A stretch of DNA of 64,000 nt from Acidimicrobiia bacterium (GTDB lineage: Bacteria; Acidobacteriota; Terriglobia; Bryobacterales; Bryobacteraceae), in NCBI GenBank assembly GCA_016871315.1, contig VFZE01000019.1, forward strand, positions 41,760-105,759. The letters run 5' to 3'. The notes under the pieces are model-generated. The model saw only the letters and a list, made by a program, of their open reading frames with translations. It was not told the DNA's origin and searched no databases. Made by a program: the position numbers and the translations under genes. Below, piece by piece: positions 53,981 through 63,499 of this stretch; position 1 is the stretch's first letter, and each line of letters starts with the position of its first letter.

Positions 53981-55615
53981 ATGAAACGGATCTTTGCTTT
54001 TTTCAGCGCTTCGTTATTCGCAGCCGCCGCCAGCGCGCCGCAGTGGCAGGAGGTCGAACTGACTTTCACCGCCTCGCGCAGCACGCCCAACCCCTATATC
54101 GATACCGAGGCATGGGCCGACTTCACGCATGATGACGGCGCCAAAATTCGCCGCCCCATGTTCTGGGACGGGGGCCGCACGTTCCGAGTGCGCTTCGCCT
54201 CAACCAAGGCCTCGGGCGCGTGGCGCTGGACCACCTCCGACCGTGATGGAGATCCGGGACTGCGCGGACGCTCGGGAACCCTGGCCGCCGTCAGCTCTTC
54301 CACGCAGTCCGCGACGATCTTCACGAGGCACGGGTTCTGGAGCATTCCTCCGGGCGGCCGGAACCTGGTCCATGCCGACGGCAGGGCCCGGCTGCTGAGC
54401 GCCGACACCGCGTGGGCCTTGCCTTGGAGGGCCACACTGCCCCAGGCGAAAATCTACGCCCAGGACCGCCAGGCCAAGGGTTTTAATGCCGTCCTGCTGA
54501 TGACCGTGCAGCCGGACATGGACGCCAAAGGACCCCGCTCGCGCACTGAAGACCTCGGGTTCGACGTCGCTTTCGAGGACCTGCCCAAAGGCACCCTCCG
54601 CCAGCCGCGCCCCGAGTATTTCCAGATGTTCGACCAACTCACCGCCATCCTCGTCGCGCACGGCATCGCGCCCGTCTACCAGCCTGTCTTCCATGGCTAC
54701 GGATGGAAGGGCCGGCGCGTGGCCGGCAACGTCGCCAGCGCTGAGGACTATGCGCGCTATTGCCGGTATCTGGTGGCTCGTTTCGGGGCTCGGCCCGCCA
54801 TCTGGCTCGTGGGCGGCGACGGACCCGGCGCCGATCCCTTCGTCGTCGATCAACTCGACCGTGCCGGCCGTGCCATCGAGGAATGGGACGCCTACCGCCA
54901 GCCCACCGGCATCCACTACTCGCCCCACTCGTTGAATCGCACGCACCAGGATAAAGCGTGGCTCGATTTCCAGTGGTGCCAGACCGGGCACGGCGGCGAG
55001 CATGTGCCCGAGCGCGTCACCGACATGTGGCGCAACATCCCGGTGAAGGCCGTCGCCAACGGCGAGCCGACATACGAAAACATCGGCAAGACCGGTCGCG
55101 GCGCCGGCTGGTGGCAGGGCCACGAGGCTTGGTCCAACCTCACCGCCGGCGGCACGATGGGGCTGGTCTATGGCGCCGGCAGCCTCTGGCAGTGGCGACT
55201 GCACTCCAAGGAACCCGACCACGCCGACTGGTGTACCGCACCTGGCGCAGGCTGGCGGGAGGCCCTGGATTTCGAAGGCTCGCGCTATCCGGGCATCGCT
55301 GCCAGGATCTTCGATGGCCTGCCATTCGCCGGCATGCAGCCCAATTGGACTTACACCTACGGCAAGCGCGGCCTGGCTGTGCCTGGCAAGCTCTTTGTGC
55401 TCTATCTGCCCGAGGGCGGCGGCACGGGGATTCTCTCGCTCGATGTGCCCCGCTCGTATCGTGTCTTCGATCCCCGGTCGGGTGCGGAGGTGGGTAAGGG
55501 CAAGTTGCCGGACCAGTCGCGCGCGGATTTCAGCAGCGGTTCGTCCGGCGAACCGCGCGTGGTGGTGTTCGCTGCGGAGGCTCTTACTCCGGATTCCCAG
55601 CTCTTGCCGCATTGA
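53981..55615 (+). CDS. Exported DUF5060/DUF4038 apiosidase-like glycoside hydrolase (second)
   Basis: 544 residues from ATG 53981; an upstream ATG at 53954 has no better site. Signal peptide, DUF5060 module ([23 protein letters not shown]), then the DUF4038 barrel: [58 protein letters not shown]. It has the same architecture as the protein starting at 36649 but distinct barrel loops, so a different linkage is likely. Confidence 0.85.
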   Translation: MKRIFAFFSASLFAAAASAPQWQEVELTFTASRSTPNPYIDTEAWADFTHDDGAKIRRPMFWDGGRTFRVRFASTKASGAWRWTTSDRDGDPGLRGRSGTLAAVSSSTQSATIFTRHGFWSIPPGGRNLVHADGRARLLSADTAWALPWRATLPQAKIYAQDRQAKGFNAVLLMTVQPDMDAKGPRSRTEDLGFDVAFEDLPKGTLRQPRPEYFQMFDQLTAILVAHGIAPVYQPVFHGYGWKGRRVAGNVASAEDYARYCRYLVARFGARPAIWLVGGDGPGADPFVVDQLDRAGRAIEEWDAYRQPTGIHYSPHSLNRTHQDKAWLDFQWCQTGHGGEHVPERVTDMWRNIPVKAVANGEPTYENIGKTGRGAGWWQGHEAWSNLTAGGTMGLVYGAGSLWQWRLHSKEPDHADWCTAPGAGWREALDFEGSRYPGIAARIFDGLPFAGMQPNWTYTYGKRGLAVPGKLFVLYLPEGGGTGILSLDVPRSYRVFDPRSGAEVGKGKLPDQSRADFSSGSSGEPRVVVFAAEALTPDSQLLPH

Positions 55616-55639
55616 GCCGGGGCGCCGCCCAGATCGGAG

Positions 55640-56290
55640 TGGTCTTCTACTCGTCGGCCCGGCAGACGGGCTCGCTCGATACCTCCAGCGCCTTGGTCAG
55701 AGCGCATATACAGTGGCGTTGCACTTCGATCTAATGCCGGAGGCGTTGAGACCGGCTGCTGCTTCCTTGCTTGTCCAGGCGATACAACGCTACGGCGGTC
55801 ATCCGTCAACCGGGATGCCGCTTTCGGGCCTCAGGATGCTGGAACTCGCTCGCACGGGACGCAGCGATGTGACGTGGCAGTGGCGAGTGGCTCTACCGCG
55901 TTGTCCTCGGATTGGCGCCCTCCGAGGACGAACCAGGTTACCGCGAGTTTTTCGTTAGTCCGAAACCGGGCGGCGGAGTGAATGGGGCCCGCGGGACGGT
56001 GCGAACAGTCCGTGGACCTGTCGGAATCGCATGGTCCAAGGCTGATTCGAAGTTTCGACTTGCCCCTCTCTGTTCCACCCAACACGAGCGCGACAATCAC
56101 ATTGCCTGTTGCCTCGCTCGAAGGCGCTACGGAGTCCGGGCAGCCATTGGCGAAGGTCCGGGGAGTGACTGTGGTCGATCCCGCGGCGAAAACCCTCCGG
56201 CTACAATCCGGCCACTATGAGCTTGCTGTGCCCGAACCCATGGGACCGGCAAGTCTTCCCCGCCCGGCAGGCTTGGAAACCCATGAAACT
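55640..56290 (+). pseudogene. Alpha-L-rhamnosidase (GH78-type) C-terminal remnant
   Basis: Y-T-V-A-L-H-F-D-L-M-P-E-A-L-R-P-A-A-A and H-P-S-T-G-M in one frame; G-E-W-L-Y-R-V-V-L-G-L-A-P-S then P-G-G-G-V-N-G-A-R-G-T-V-R-T-V in another; P-P-N-T-S-A-T-I-T-L-P-V and G-H-Y-E-L-A-V in a third. These are the late (alpha/alpha)6-barrel and C-terminal beta-domain blocks of GH78. Frameshifts plus an internal deletion kill the gene. The remaining 200 bp to apnO hold no recognisable gene. Confidence 0.8.
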
Positions 56291-56484
56291 GAATAGAATA
56301 CTCGTTTTGTATACTCCCGCCAGCAACGACTTTTGACGTGTGAGAGCATCACCACGGTGGCCCCGTGTCCAGAATGAAACTGCTCGGCCGCCCTCCTTCG
56401 ATCGTCGGTCACTCGCTCGCTGGATCGAGAGTTCTTGGAGGACTGCGGCCAAGGACTGATGTACTGATTACGCCAGTCCTGTGG

Positions 56485-56490
56485 TAGAAT
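56485..56490 (+). promoter_or_regulatory. Probable -10 box of apnO, leaderless start
   Basis: TAGAAT lies seven bases before the apnO ATG (56498) and no ribosome-binding site is present. No convincing -35 can be named. The pattern copies that of oiaC. Confidence 0.4.
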
Positions 56491-56497
56491 TAGTCCG

Positions 56498-57352
56498 ATG
56501 ACCAAAACAATCGCCCTCTTCGGCGCTGGCGGAAAGATGGGTTGCCGTATTGCCGACAACTTCAAAGCATCTCGGCACTCATTGCTTTACGTGGAAGTCA
56601 GTCCGTCGGGAATACAGCGGCTCCAGCAGCGCGGCGCAGCCGTCACGCCGCACGACGAGGCCGTCCGCCGCGCAGACGTTGCGATCCTCGCCCTGCCGGA
56701 TGCCCTCATCGGCAAGGTGGCGCCGACCATCGTGCCCGGCCTGCGATCTGGTGCGATGGTAATCTGCCTGGATCCGGCAGCGCCGCACGGAGGCGAATTG
56801 CCAAAGCGTGAGGATATCACTTACTTCATTACACATCCCTGCCACCCTCCGGTCATTCACACGGAAGCCGATCCTGAGGCCGCACTGGATTACTTTGGGG
56901 CCATCAAAGCCAAGCAGCATATCGTGTGTGCGCTCATGCAAGGCCCGGAAGAGGACTACGAAGTTGGAGTTGCCATCGCAAAAGAGATGTTCGCTCCCGT
57001 GATGAATTCCTATCGCGTGACCGTGGAGCAAATGGCGCTTCTTGAGCCCGCGCTGTCGGAGACCGTCGCGGCAACCTGTTTGACGGTAATTCGCGAGGCG
57101 GTGGACGAGGCGGTCCGGCGCGGCGTGCCGGAGGAGGCCGCTCGAGAGTTCGTCCTCGGCCATTTGAAGGTATCCATCGCCATCCTGTTCGGCTACATTG
57201 GTTCGCCGTTTTCGGACGGCGCACTGAAGGCGATTGAGCGTGGCAAGAAGCGGTTGTTCCAGCCCGATTGGAAATCCGTTTTTGAGCCGGAGAGTGTGTT
57301 AGAGGAAATCAGAGCAATCACCCAGAACGATTCGCTCGCGGGTGTAAAGTAG
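56498..57352 (+). CDS. apnO: D-apionate oxidoisomerase
   Basis: 284 residues. Rossmann start A-L-F-G-A-G-G-K-M-G-C-R, then I-L-A-L-P-D-A-L-I-G, M-V-I-C-L-D-P-A-A-P-H, Y-F-I-T-H-P-C-H-P-P, and a helical 6-phosphogluconate-dehydrogenase-like C-terminus. This combination is what I know of ApnO, which oxidises D-apionate to 3-oxo-isoapionate with NAD. It supplies the step between ApnL and OiaK, though 10 kb separate it from those genes. The PSD1 gene follows within 4 bp. Confidence 0.82.
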   Translation: MTKTIALFGAGGKMGCRIADNFKASRHSLLYVEVSPSGIQRLQQRGAAVTPHDEAVRRADVAILALPDALIGKVAPTIVPGLRSGAMVICLDPAAPHGGELPKREDITYFITHPCHPPVIHTEADPEAALDYFGAIKAKQHIVCALMQGPEEDYEVGVAIAKEMFAPVMNSYRVTVEQMALLEPALSETVAATCLTVIREAVDEAVRRGVPEEAAREFVLGHLKVSIAILFGYIGSPFSDGALKAIERGKKRLFQPDWKSVFEPESVLEEIRAITQNDSLAGVK

Positions 57353-57356
57353 CGCC

Positions 57357-59837
57357 ATGGACAGGAAGCTGGGTTGGGGATTGGCCGTGCTGGCCTGGGT
57401 CGTTCCTTTACATAGCGCGGAGGTGAGCGCCGCGCGCGCGGTGGAGATCCTGCGCGCGAACTGCTGGCAGTGCCATTCGCGCACGATGAACATGTCCGGG
57501 CTCGATCTCACGACGCGCGATGCCGCGTTGAGAGGGGGTTCGCGTGGTCCGGCCCTGGCGCCCGGCAAAGCTTCCGACAGCCGGATCCTGGAGGCCGTCG
57601 AACGCAAAACTAAACTCGCCATGCCTCCAGCCAAGCCGCTGGAAGCCGCTGACATTGAGAGCTTGCGCCGCTGGATCAACGATGGGGCGCCGTGGAGTGA
57701 AACAAGCTCCGCGAGCGCGCCGCGATCGACCTGGTGGGCGTTTCAGAAAGTGACGCGCCCAACGGCGCCCAAAATCGCCGATCGTTGGGTTCACAATGAC
57801 GTCGACGCATTCATTCTGCAACGACTCCAAGCGGAAAACCTCAGCCCAAGTGCGCCTGCCCCGGCTGCCACTCTGGTGCGGCGAGCCTACCTCGATCTGT
57901 GGGGCCTCCCGCCCAGCATGGAACAGGTTCGCGAGTTCGTTGCCGACAACAGACCCGATGCCTGGCCACGTCTGATCGACAAGCTCCTGGCGTCTCCGCA
58001 CTACGGCGAAAAATGGGGACGCCATTGGCTGGACCTGGTTCGTTATTCCGACACAGCCGGATTCGAACTGGATACCTACATTCACGATGCCTGGCGATAT
58101 CGCGATTGGGTGATTCAGTCGCTCAACGACGACAAGCCGTACAACCTCTTCGTCCAGGAACAAATCGCCGCCGACGAACTGTTCCCCGAAGACCCCGTGG
58201 CGCGGACGGGCACCGGCCTGTACTGCGTCGGACCCAATCGGGATTTGTTCCCCGACCAGGCAGACATCAATCGCGAAGAAGTACTGACCGACTATGCCGA
58301 CACCACCTCTTCTGTGTTCCTCGGCCTGACTGCGGGATGTGCGCGCTGCCACGATCACAAGTTCGATCCGATATCGCAGGAAGATTACTATCGCATCCGT
58401 GCCCTCTTTGCTCCGGCCACCAAGGTCAAGGTTGCTCTCAATCGATTGGAGTCCCTTGGCTTTGACGTAGCTGACGGCGTGCGGGAATGGAAGTTGCGGG
58501 AGATCGGTGAACAGATCCGCCGCGCGCAATCCCGGTGTCAGGACTCGCTGCGAACCGCCAAATTGAGCCGCCTCCCGGCTGAAGCACAAGAAGCGCTTCG
58601 CTTGCCCGATTCTGAGCGCACCCCCAGGCAGCGGGAACTTGCTTCCGAATATGAGAAGAACGCGCGGGTTACCGATCAGGAGATCCGCGCCTGTTTGAGC
58701 CCGCAAGAATCCGCCGACCTGCATGGGGTGGAGAAGGCCCTTGTGCAGATGTACGCCAACTATCGCTCCAAGCCTTTTTCCTGCGGCCTCGCAGACTCCT
58801 GGAACGTGGCTCCTCGAACCTTCCTTCCCGCGAAGGGATCCCGGCCCGAACGCGAAGTGCAACCGGGCTTCTTCTCGATTCTTGGCGGGGGTGACGTACC
58901 GCCGCCAGCCGAAAAACGGGAGGCCACGGGTCCCATTCCCTTGATGCCCACCACCGGACGCCGCACGGCGCTGGCAAAGTGGATCACCGATCCGGGTAAT
59001 CCGCTGACCGCCCGGGTCATGGTCAATCGCATCTGGCAGTATCACTTCGCGCGTGGCTTGCTGGCTACGCCAAGCGATTTCGGCACCCGTTCCGGCAAGC
59101 CAAGCCATCCCGAGTTGCTCGACTGGCTCGCTTCGGAGTTCGTCGCCAACAATTGGTCGATCAAGCATCTGCATCGACTGATCATGACCTCGATGACCTA
59201 TCGGATGGGATCCACGCCCTCGCCCGAGTCCGCCAGGCGAGACCCGCTGAATCTGCTCTTGTCGCATTACTCACGGCGCCGCCTGAGTGCTGAAGAGATC
59301 CGGGATTCCGTGCTCGTTGCAACCGGTGGCCTCAATCCGAAACAAGGTGGCCGGCCGGTTGTGCCGCCATTATCGGCTGAAGAGAAAGCCACGCTAACCC
59401 AATCCCCCGACAACTCCTGGGTCCTGACGACAGACGCGAGCGAGTATTCGCGACGCAGCATCTACCTCATCCAGAAGCGAACTTTCCGCATGCCGATGAT
59501 GGATGTCTTCGATGCCCCGGAGTCTATGCTCAGTTGTGCCCGTCGCGACTCCAGTACCACGGCGCCGCAGTCTCTATCGCTTTTCAACGGCAGTTTCACC
59601 ATGGAAAGGGCGGCCGCGCTATCGTCAGCTCTAACCGCGGACCATCCCGCCGACGATGACTCCCTCATCCGCGCAGCGTGGCGCAAGGTGCTGGCGCGGG
59701 ATCCCGGTAATGCCGAACTCAGCCGCGCTCGCAAGTTTCTTCAGGAGCAAACACAAAACACAGGGGCGCGCCGCCAGGCAGTAATCGAAATGATTCGCGC
59801 CCTGTTGAATCTCAATGAGTTCCTGTATGTCGACTAG
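57357..59837 (+). CDS. PSD1 (DUF1549/DUF1553) haem c-type protein
   Basis: 826 residues. Signal peptide, then C-W-Q-C-H near residue 41 (planctomycete-type cytochrome c domain, M-P-P-A-K, I-N-D-G-A-P-W), DUF1549 (Y-L-D-L-W-G-L-P-P, L-D-L-V-R-Y-S-D-T-A-G, C-A-R-C-H-D-H-K-F-D-P-I) and DUF1553 (A-R-V-M-V-N-R-I-W-Q-Y-H-F, S-K-H-like L-H-R-L-I-M, R-R-L-S-A-E-E-I-R-D). Common in Planctomycetes and Acidobacteria, paired with DUF1501; proposed in polysaccharide turnover but unproven. Overlaps the next gene. Confidence 0.9.
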   Translation: MDRKLGWGLAVLAWVVPLHSAEVSAARAVEILRANCWQCHSRTMNMSGLDLTTRDAALRGGSRGPALAPGKASDSRILEAVERKTKLAMPPAKPLEAADIESLRRWINDGAPWSETSSASAPRSTWWAFQKVTRPTAPKIADRWVHNDVDAFILQRLQAENLSPSAPAPAATLVRRAYLDLWGLPPSMEQVREFVADNRPDAWPRLIDKLLASPHYGEKWGRHWLDLVRYSDTAGFELDTYIHDAWRYRDWVIQSLNDDKPYNLFVQEQIAADELFPEDPVARTGTGLYCVGPNRDLFPDQADINREEVLTDYADTTSSVFLGLTAGCARCHDHKFDPISQEDYYRIRALFAPATKVKVALNRLESLGFDVADGVREWKLREIGEQIRRAQSRCQDSLRTAKLSRLPAEAQEALRLPDSERTPRQRELASEYEKNARVTDQEIRACLSPQESADLHGVEKALVQMYANYRSKPFSCGLADSWNVAPRTFLPAKGSRPEREVQPGFFSILGGGDVPPPAEKREATGPIPLMPTTGRRTALAKWITDPGNPLTARVMVNRIWQYHFARGLLATPSDFGTRSGKPSHPELLDWLASEFVANNWSIKHLHRLIMTSMTYRMGSTPSPESARRDPLNLLLSHYSRRRLSAEEIRDSVLVATGGLNPKQGGRPVVPPLSAEEKATLTQSPDNSWVLTTDASEYSRRSIYLIQKRTFRMPMMDVFDAPESMLSCARRDSSTTAPQSLSLFNGSFTMERAAALSSALTADHPADDDSLIRAAWRKVLARDPGNAELSRARKFLQEQTQNTGARRQAVIEMIRALLNLNEFLYVD

Positions 59838-61239
59838 ATCCCGCCGTCAGTTTCTCGCTCGCGCCGGCAAGGGCTTGGGCGCGGTTGCAGCCAGTACGCT
59901 GCTGCCTCCGGCCCTCGGGGCGGAGAGTCCGCTCGCGCCACGGAAGTCGCATGAACCGGCCCGTGCTAAAGCGATCATCTACCTTTACATGCACGGCGGC
60001 GTCAGCCACGTGGATGCGTGGGACCCCAAGCCGGAGCTCTCTCGTCTCTCCGGCAAGACCCTGCCCGCCAGTTTTGTCAAAGGCCTGAAGACAAGCCGCA
60101 TCGACTTCACCAAGGCATTGGCGCGAGGGAGCGCGTGGCCCTTTCAAAAACACGGGGAATCTGGACTTGAGATCTCTGCCCTGTTCCCGCACATCGCCCG
60201 CCACGCCGACCAACTCGCGCTGGTCCGGTCCTGTCACGGCGACGCCTTCGATCATGCCCCTGCCATGTATCTCCACGGGTCGGGGTCGCAGTTCCCGGGG
60301 CGGCCCTGTCTGGGCGCTTGGACTGTCTACGGCCTCGGCTCGGAGAACCAGAACCTGCCGGCATTCGTTGTCATGACCGATGGCGCTATGAAGTGCGGCC
60401 CTCAGGGGTACGGAGCGGGTTTCCTTCCCGCCGTCTACCAGGGAACCATGTTCCGAAGCGGAAAGAGCCCGGTGCTTGATCTTTCCAATCCCGACGGCGT
60501 CAGCAACAGGACCCAACGAGCCACGCTCGATCTGGTCAGCGAACTCGACCGGCAACATCTCGGCGAGCGCCCGTTCGATACCGACCTGGAAGCGCGGCTC
60601 GCTGCCTATGAACTGGCATTTCGAATGCAATCGGAGGCACCTGAGGCGGTGGACATCAGCAAGGAGAGTGACGCCACCAAGCGTCTGTACGGCATCGGCG
60701 AGGGCCCGTCTGATGACTTTGGACGCAAGTGTCTGCTTGCCCGGAGGCTCGTCGAGCGCGGCGTACGGTTTGTGCAGTTGTACTCGGGAACACATCTGGG
60801 GGACGACTGGGACGGTGCCCACAACGATCTGACAGGCTCACACAACAAGATGGCGGCGAAGACGGATAAGGCTATCTCGGGACTCCTGACGGATCTGCAA
60901 TCCCGTGGGTTGGCCGATTCGACACTGGTAGTGTGGGGCAGCGAGTTCGGCCGGACGCCGCTGGCCGAAGGCCGAAATGGACGCGATCATCATCCCTATG
61001 CCTTCTCCATGTGGTTCTGGGGTGCGGGCGTTCGCGGCGGACGGGTGCTGGGCTCAACGGACGAGTTTGGCCTGCGGCCAGTCGAGAATCCGGTTGTGGC
61101 TCATGACGTGAATGCGACCATTCTCCGGATGATGGGCTTGGACCACCTCAAGCTCACCTACTATTTCCAGGGCCGTGATATGCGGCTGACGGATGTTCAC
61201 GGGGAGGGAGAATTTACCAAGTTTCTTGTGCAGGGTTGA
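59815..61239 (+). CDS. DUF1501 protein (Tat-exported, sulfatase-like fold)
   Basis: 474 residues from ATG 59815 (ATG 59827 also possible), overlapping the PSD1 stop. Twin-arginine leader S-R-R-Q-F-L-A-R-A-G-K-G. H-G-G-V-S-H-V-D, D-P-K-P, H-D-like D-H-A-P-A-M-Y-L-H-G-S-G, G-S-E-F-G-R-T-P, G-R-D-H-H-P-Y are the DUF1501 conserved acid/His metal positions. Its fold is alkaline-phosphatase/sulfatase like. Invariably partners with DUF1549/1553 proteins; the reaction is unknown. Confidence 0.9.
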   Translation: MSSCMSTRSRRQFLARAGKGLGAVAASTLLPPALGAESPLAPRKSHEPARAKAIIYLYMHGGVSHVDAWDPKPELSRLSGKTLPASFVKGLKTSRIDFTKALARGSAWPFQKHGESGLEISALFPHIARHADQLALVRSCHGDAFDHAPAMYLHGSGSQFPGRPCLGAWTVYGLGSENQNLPAFVVMTDGAMKCGPQGYGAGFLPAVYQGTMFRSGKSPVLDLSNPDGVSNRTQRATLDLVSELDRQHLGERPFDTDLEARLAAYELAFRMQSEAPEAVDISKESDATKRLYGIGEGPSDDFGRKCLLARRLVERGVRFVQLYSGTHLGDDWDGAHNDLTGSHNKMAAKTDKAISGLLTDLQSRGLADSTLVVWGSEFGRTPLAEGRNGRDHHPYAFSMWFWGAGVRGGRVLGSTDEFGLRPVENPVVAHDVNATILRMMGLDHLKLTYYFQGRDMRLTDVHGEGEFTKFLVQG

Positions 61240-62072
61240 CGCAGTCCGCCTGTGACACAGGGCTGCCATCCGCATGGATTAACGCCGAGGATCAGTTCCC
61301 CAGATTAGCCAGGCTCTCCCTGATGCGTTTGCTGCGAATCCCCCTCTATGACCCAACCGCGCTTGACCGCACCGAACGGCGACGCACCTTCCTCGAAGCG
61401 TACCGCCATGACTGTGCGCTTTCGAGCGAATGAAGGCCAGCGAGGGCATCCAACCGCAGTTTTTGTGATTGACAGGGTGCTTTTGTTGACAGCCTGGTTG
61501 AGCGCGGGCCCCCACGGTTGTGCCTGCTCCCCCGCGACGCCATTCTCCAAACAGCGAACGGGTTCCGTCCGCTAGCACCAACTGACTGTTTGAAATTTGC
61601 GCGGAATTTCGAGGAAAGGTTCCAGTCAAGATAAGAGCGCTCGGAACTTCGTCACAAACGGAGGTCGCTCCCCTCTCTCAACCCTCCTCGAAGTTTCTGC
61701 GTGGCTTGGTGTTATGGGTGGTGCGCACTTCGTGCTATATCATTGCACGAAACGCACACAAACAATTATGATGGGACGAGGGGGCGGGCCATCTTATGCG
61801 ACGCCAGATTCAGAGTGTCGACTCCCGAACGCCGTCGAAGACGGTTGGTTCCCGGACCGCCCAGTTGATGACCGCGCTCTATGAGAGCGGGGAGGCCTAT
61901 CGGTTCGCGGCGATCGCTCCAGGACGCGTGGGTCCGGATCAAGCCGAGCCTGGCAAAGAGTTCGAGCGTGACATGGGAGCCCTATGGAGAGATCCAGGCC
62001 AGAAATCAACGTGACGGCCTCGCCCGCGGTCCCGGGCGTCACTGCCGTCCGAACAGGGAGGACCACCTGGAG
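61240..62072. other. Gene-free stretch with a GTTGAC-N11-like pair
   Basis: No open frame here resembles a protein. ATTGAC (61468-61473) and GTTGAC (61485-61490) are 11 bases apart, the same spacing as in repeat copies B and D near the recombinase. An A/T-rich island near 61730-61770 might contain a promoter but no gene it would serve is evident. Confidence 0.45.
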
Positions 62073-62300
62073 ATGATGCGAAACAGGCAACGAACCGTGC
62101 TTCGCTGGATTCATATCGTGTTCAGCATCCCGGTCCTGGGCTACATCTATAGCCCGTTTGAGCAACTTCCGCAATACGCCGGCACGGTCCGCTTTGTCGC
62201 CGTTCCCATCATGGCGATCTCGGGACTCTGGATGTGGAAGGGACACGTCTTCAAACGATTGACTTACCATACCCCTGGCGGCGTTTCGAAAAATCCATGA
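62073..62300 (+). CDS. Small two-helix membrane protein
   Basis: 75 residues from ATG 62073 (or 62076). Two hydrophobic segments: L-R-W-I-H-I-V-F-S-I-P-V-L-G-Y-I-Y and F-V-A-V-P-I-M-A-I-S-G-L-W-M-W-K. The R-W-I-H start with spaced His recalls membrane-bound cytochrome b-like proteins, but only one possible haem His is clear. Overlaps the YdeI-like gene (ATGA), so the two are co-translated. Confidence 0.65.
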   Translation: MMRNRQRTVLRWIHIVFSIPVLGYIYSPFEQLPQYAGTVRFVAVPIMAISGLWMWKGHVFKRLTYHTPGGVSKNP

Positions 62301-62875
62301 ATCCAAAGGTCAACTGGTTTTTCGACAAGGACACGCAGTGGAAGGAAGCGTATGCGAACCTGCGGCTGATCCTGCTGGCCAGCGGACTGGCGGAGGAACT
62401 GAAGTGGGGTTGCCCCTGTTACACCGTCAAGAAGAAGAATGTCGTGCTGATCCACGGATTCAAGGACTATTGTGCGCTGCTGTTCCTCAAAGGAGCCCTG
62501 CTGAAGGATAACAACGGCATCTTGGTCCAGCAGACTGAGAATGTGCAGTCGGCACGACAGGTCCGCTTCCAGCATGCAGACGAGGTTGTCAATCTGGCGT
62601 CCGTATTGAAGGCCTACATCCGCGAGGCTGTGGAAGTGGAGAAGGCGGGCCTGAAGGTGACCCTGAAGACGACCCCGGAATTCCAGATGCCGGAGGAATT
62701 CGCGCAGAAGTTGAAGGCGTCACCCGCGCTGAAGAAGGCGTTCCGTGCGCTGACAGCAGGGCGGCAGCGCTCCTACCTCCTCCATTTCTCGGCAGCGAAG
62801 CAGAGCAGCACGCGCCAGGCAAGGATCGAACGGAACGTGGACCGGATCACGGCTGGGAAAGGCCTGGATGATTAG
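62297..62875 (+). CDS. YdeI/OmpD-associated family (DUF1801-like) protein
   Basis: 192 residues from ATG 62297. N-terminal DUF1801 block: W-F-F-D-K-D-T-Q-W-K-E-A-Y, W-G-C-P-C-Y-T, V-L-I-H-G-F-K-D-Y-C-A-L-L-F-L-K-G. C-terminal bacteriocin-protection-like helices: P-E-E-F-A-Q-K-L-K-A, A-F-R-A-L-T-A-G-R-Q-R-S-Y, S-A-K-Q-S-S-T-R-Q-A-R-I. YdeI-type proteins are implicated in resistance to polymyxin and other cationic agents. Complete and apparently intact. Confidence 0.85.
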   Translation: MNPKVNWFFDKDTQWKEAYANLRLILLASGLAEELKWGCPCYTVKKKNVVLIHGFKDYCALLFLKGALLKDNNGILVQQTENVQSARQVRFQHADEVVNLASVLKAYIREAVEVEKAGLKVTLKTTPEFQMPEEFAQKLKASPALKKAFRALTAGRQRSYLLHFSAAKQSSTRQARIERNVDRITAGKGLDD

Positions 62876-62922
62876 ATGAGGCCTGCCGTGCGCTGCTGAA
62901 CTTTTTCGAGGTAATCTGGCGT

Positions 62923-63080
62923 ATGCGACCCCTTCGATATTCGATCAACGTCACTTTGGACGGGTGCTGCGATCATCGTGTCATACCCGCGGATGAAGAG
63001 TTGCATCGTCACGCGATCGAGAACATCGGCCAAGCCGATGCCCTTCTCTTTGGCCGGGTGACTGATCACCCATTGCCAAC
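62923..63080 (+). pseudogene. Dihydrofolate reductase-like (RibD C-terminal) fragment
   Basis: M-R-P-L-R-Y-S-I-N-V-T-L-D-G-C, D-E-E-L-H-R-H-A-I-E-N and A-D-A-L-L-F-G-R-V-T are the N-terminal third of DHFR/YyaP-like proteins; the frame is then lost. Non-functional. Confidence 0.75.
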
Positions 63081-63084
63081 GTCG

Positions 63085-63300
63085 AGAGCATCACGAGTTT
63101 GCCGACCGCGTCGGCACGGAGTCTGATCCGGCATGCCGTCGCTCGCGGTATCGTCTCCAGGTTGGAGCCGGGACTCTTTGTGCTGGTCCCGCCGGAGCTG
63201 GGCCGCGCCACGGAATTCGCCGGCAACCCATATGTTGTCGCCCGGCAACTGGCAACAGGAGCGGATTACTTCATCCTTTTCATCGTGGGACCGATCGGAG
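63085..63300 (+). pseudogene. AbiEi-like antitoxin fragment
   Basis: S-A-R-S-L-I-R-H-A-V-A-R-G-I-V-S-R-L-E-P-G-L-F-V and N-P-Y-V-V-A-R-Q-L-A-T-G-A-D-Y-F match the winged-helix start of AbiEi-type (type IV toxin-antitoxin) proteins. Lacks the start and the C-terminal domain; continues into unrelated sequence. Confidence 0.6.
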
Positions 63301-63499
63301 GGCGGAGCTTGGCCGATAATGTCACCTCACGCGGTTTGGATGACTCCTTTCTGCCTTTCCGCCGCCGCAAGACGCCTCCCAAACATGCTCCGGCATTCCC
63401 CCCTCGTTAATACCGGCCCAAAAATCACCGCGCCGTCACTTCGGCCCCAGTTTTCCTCGATCCTCATCCCCGGTGAGGAATGCGGACTATCCGGCCGTC

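Noticed and set aside
61795..62014. A 72-codon frame starting ATGCGACGCCAG
   Set aside because: No ribosome site, no recognisable motif and in a region of debris; could be chance.
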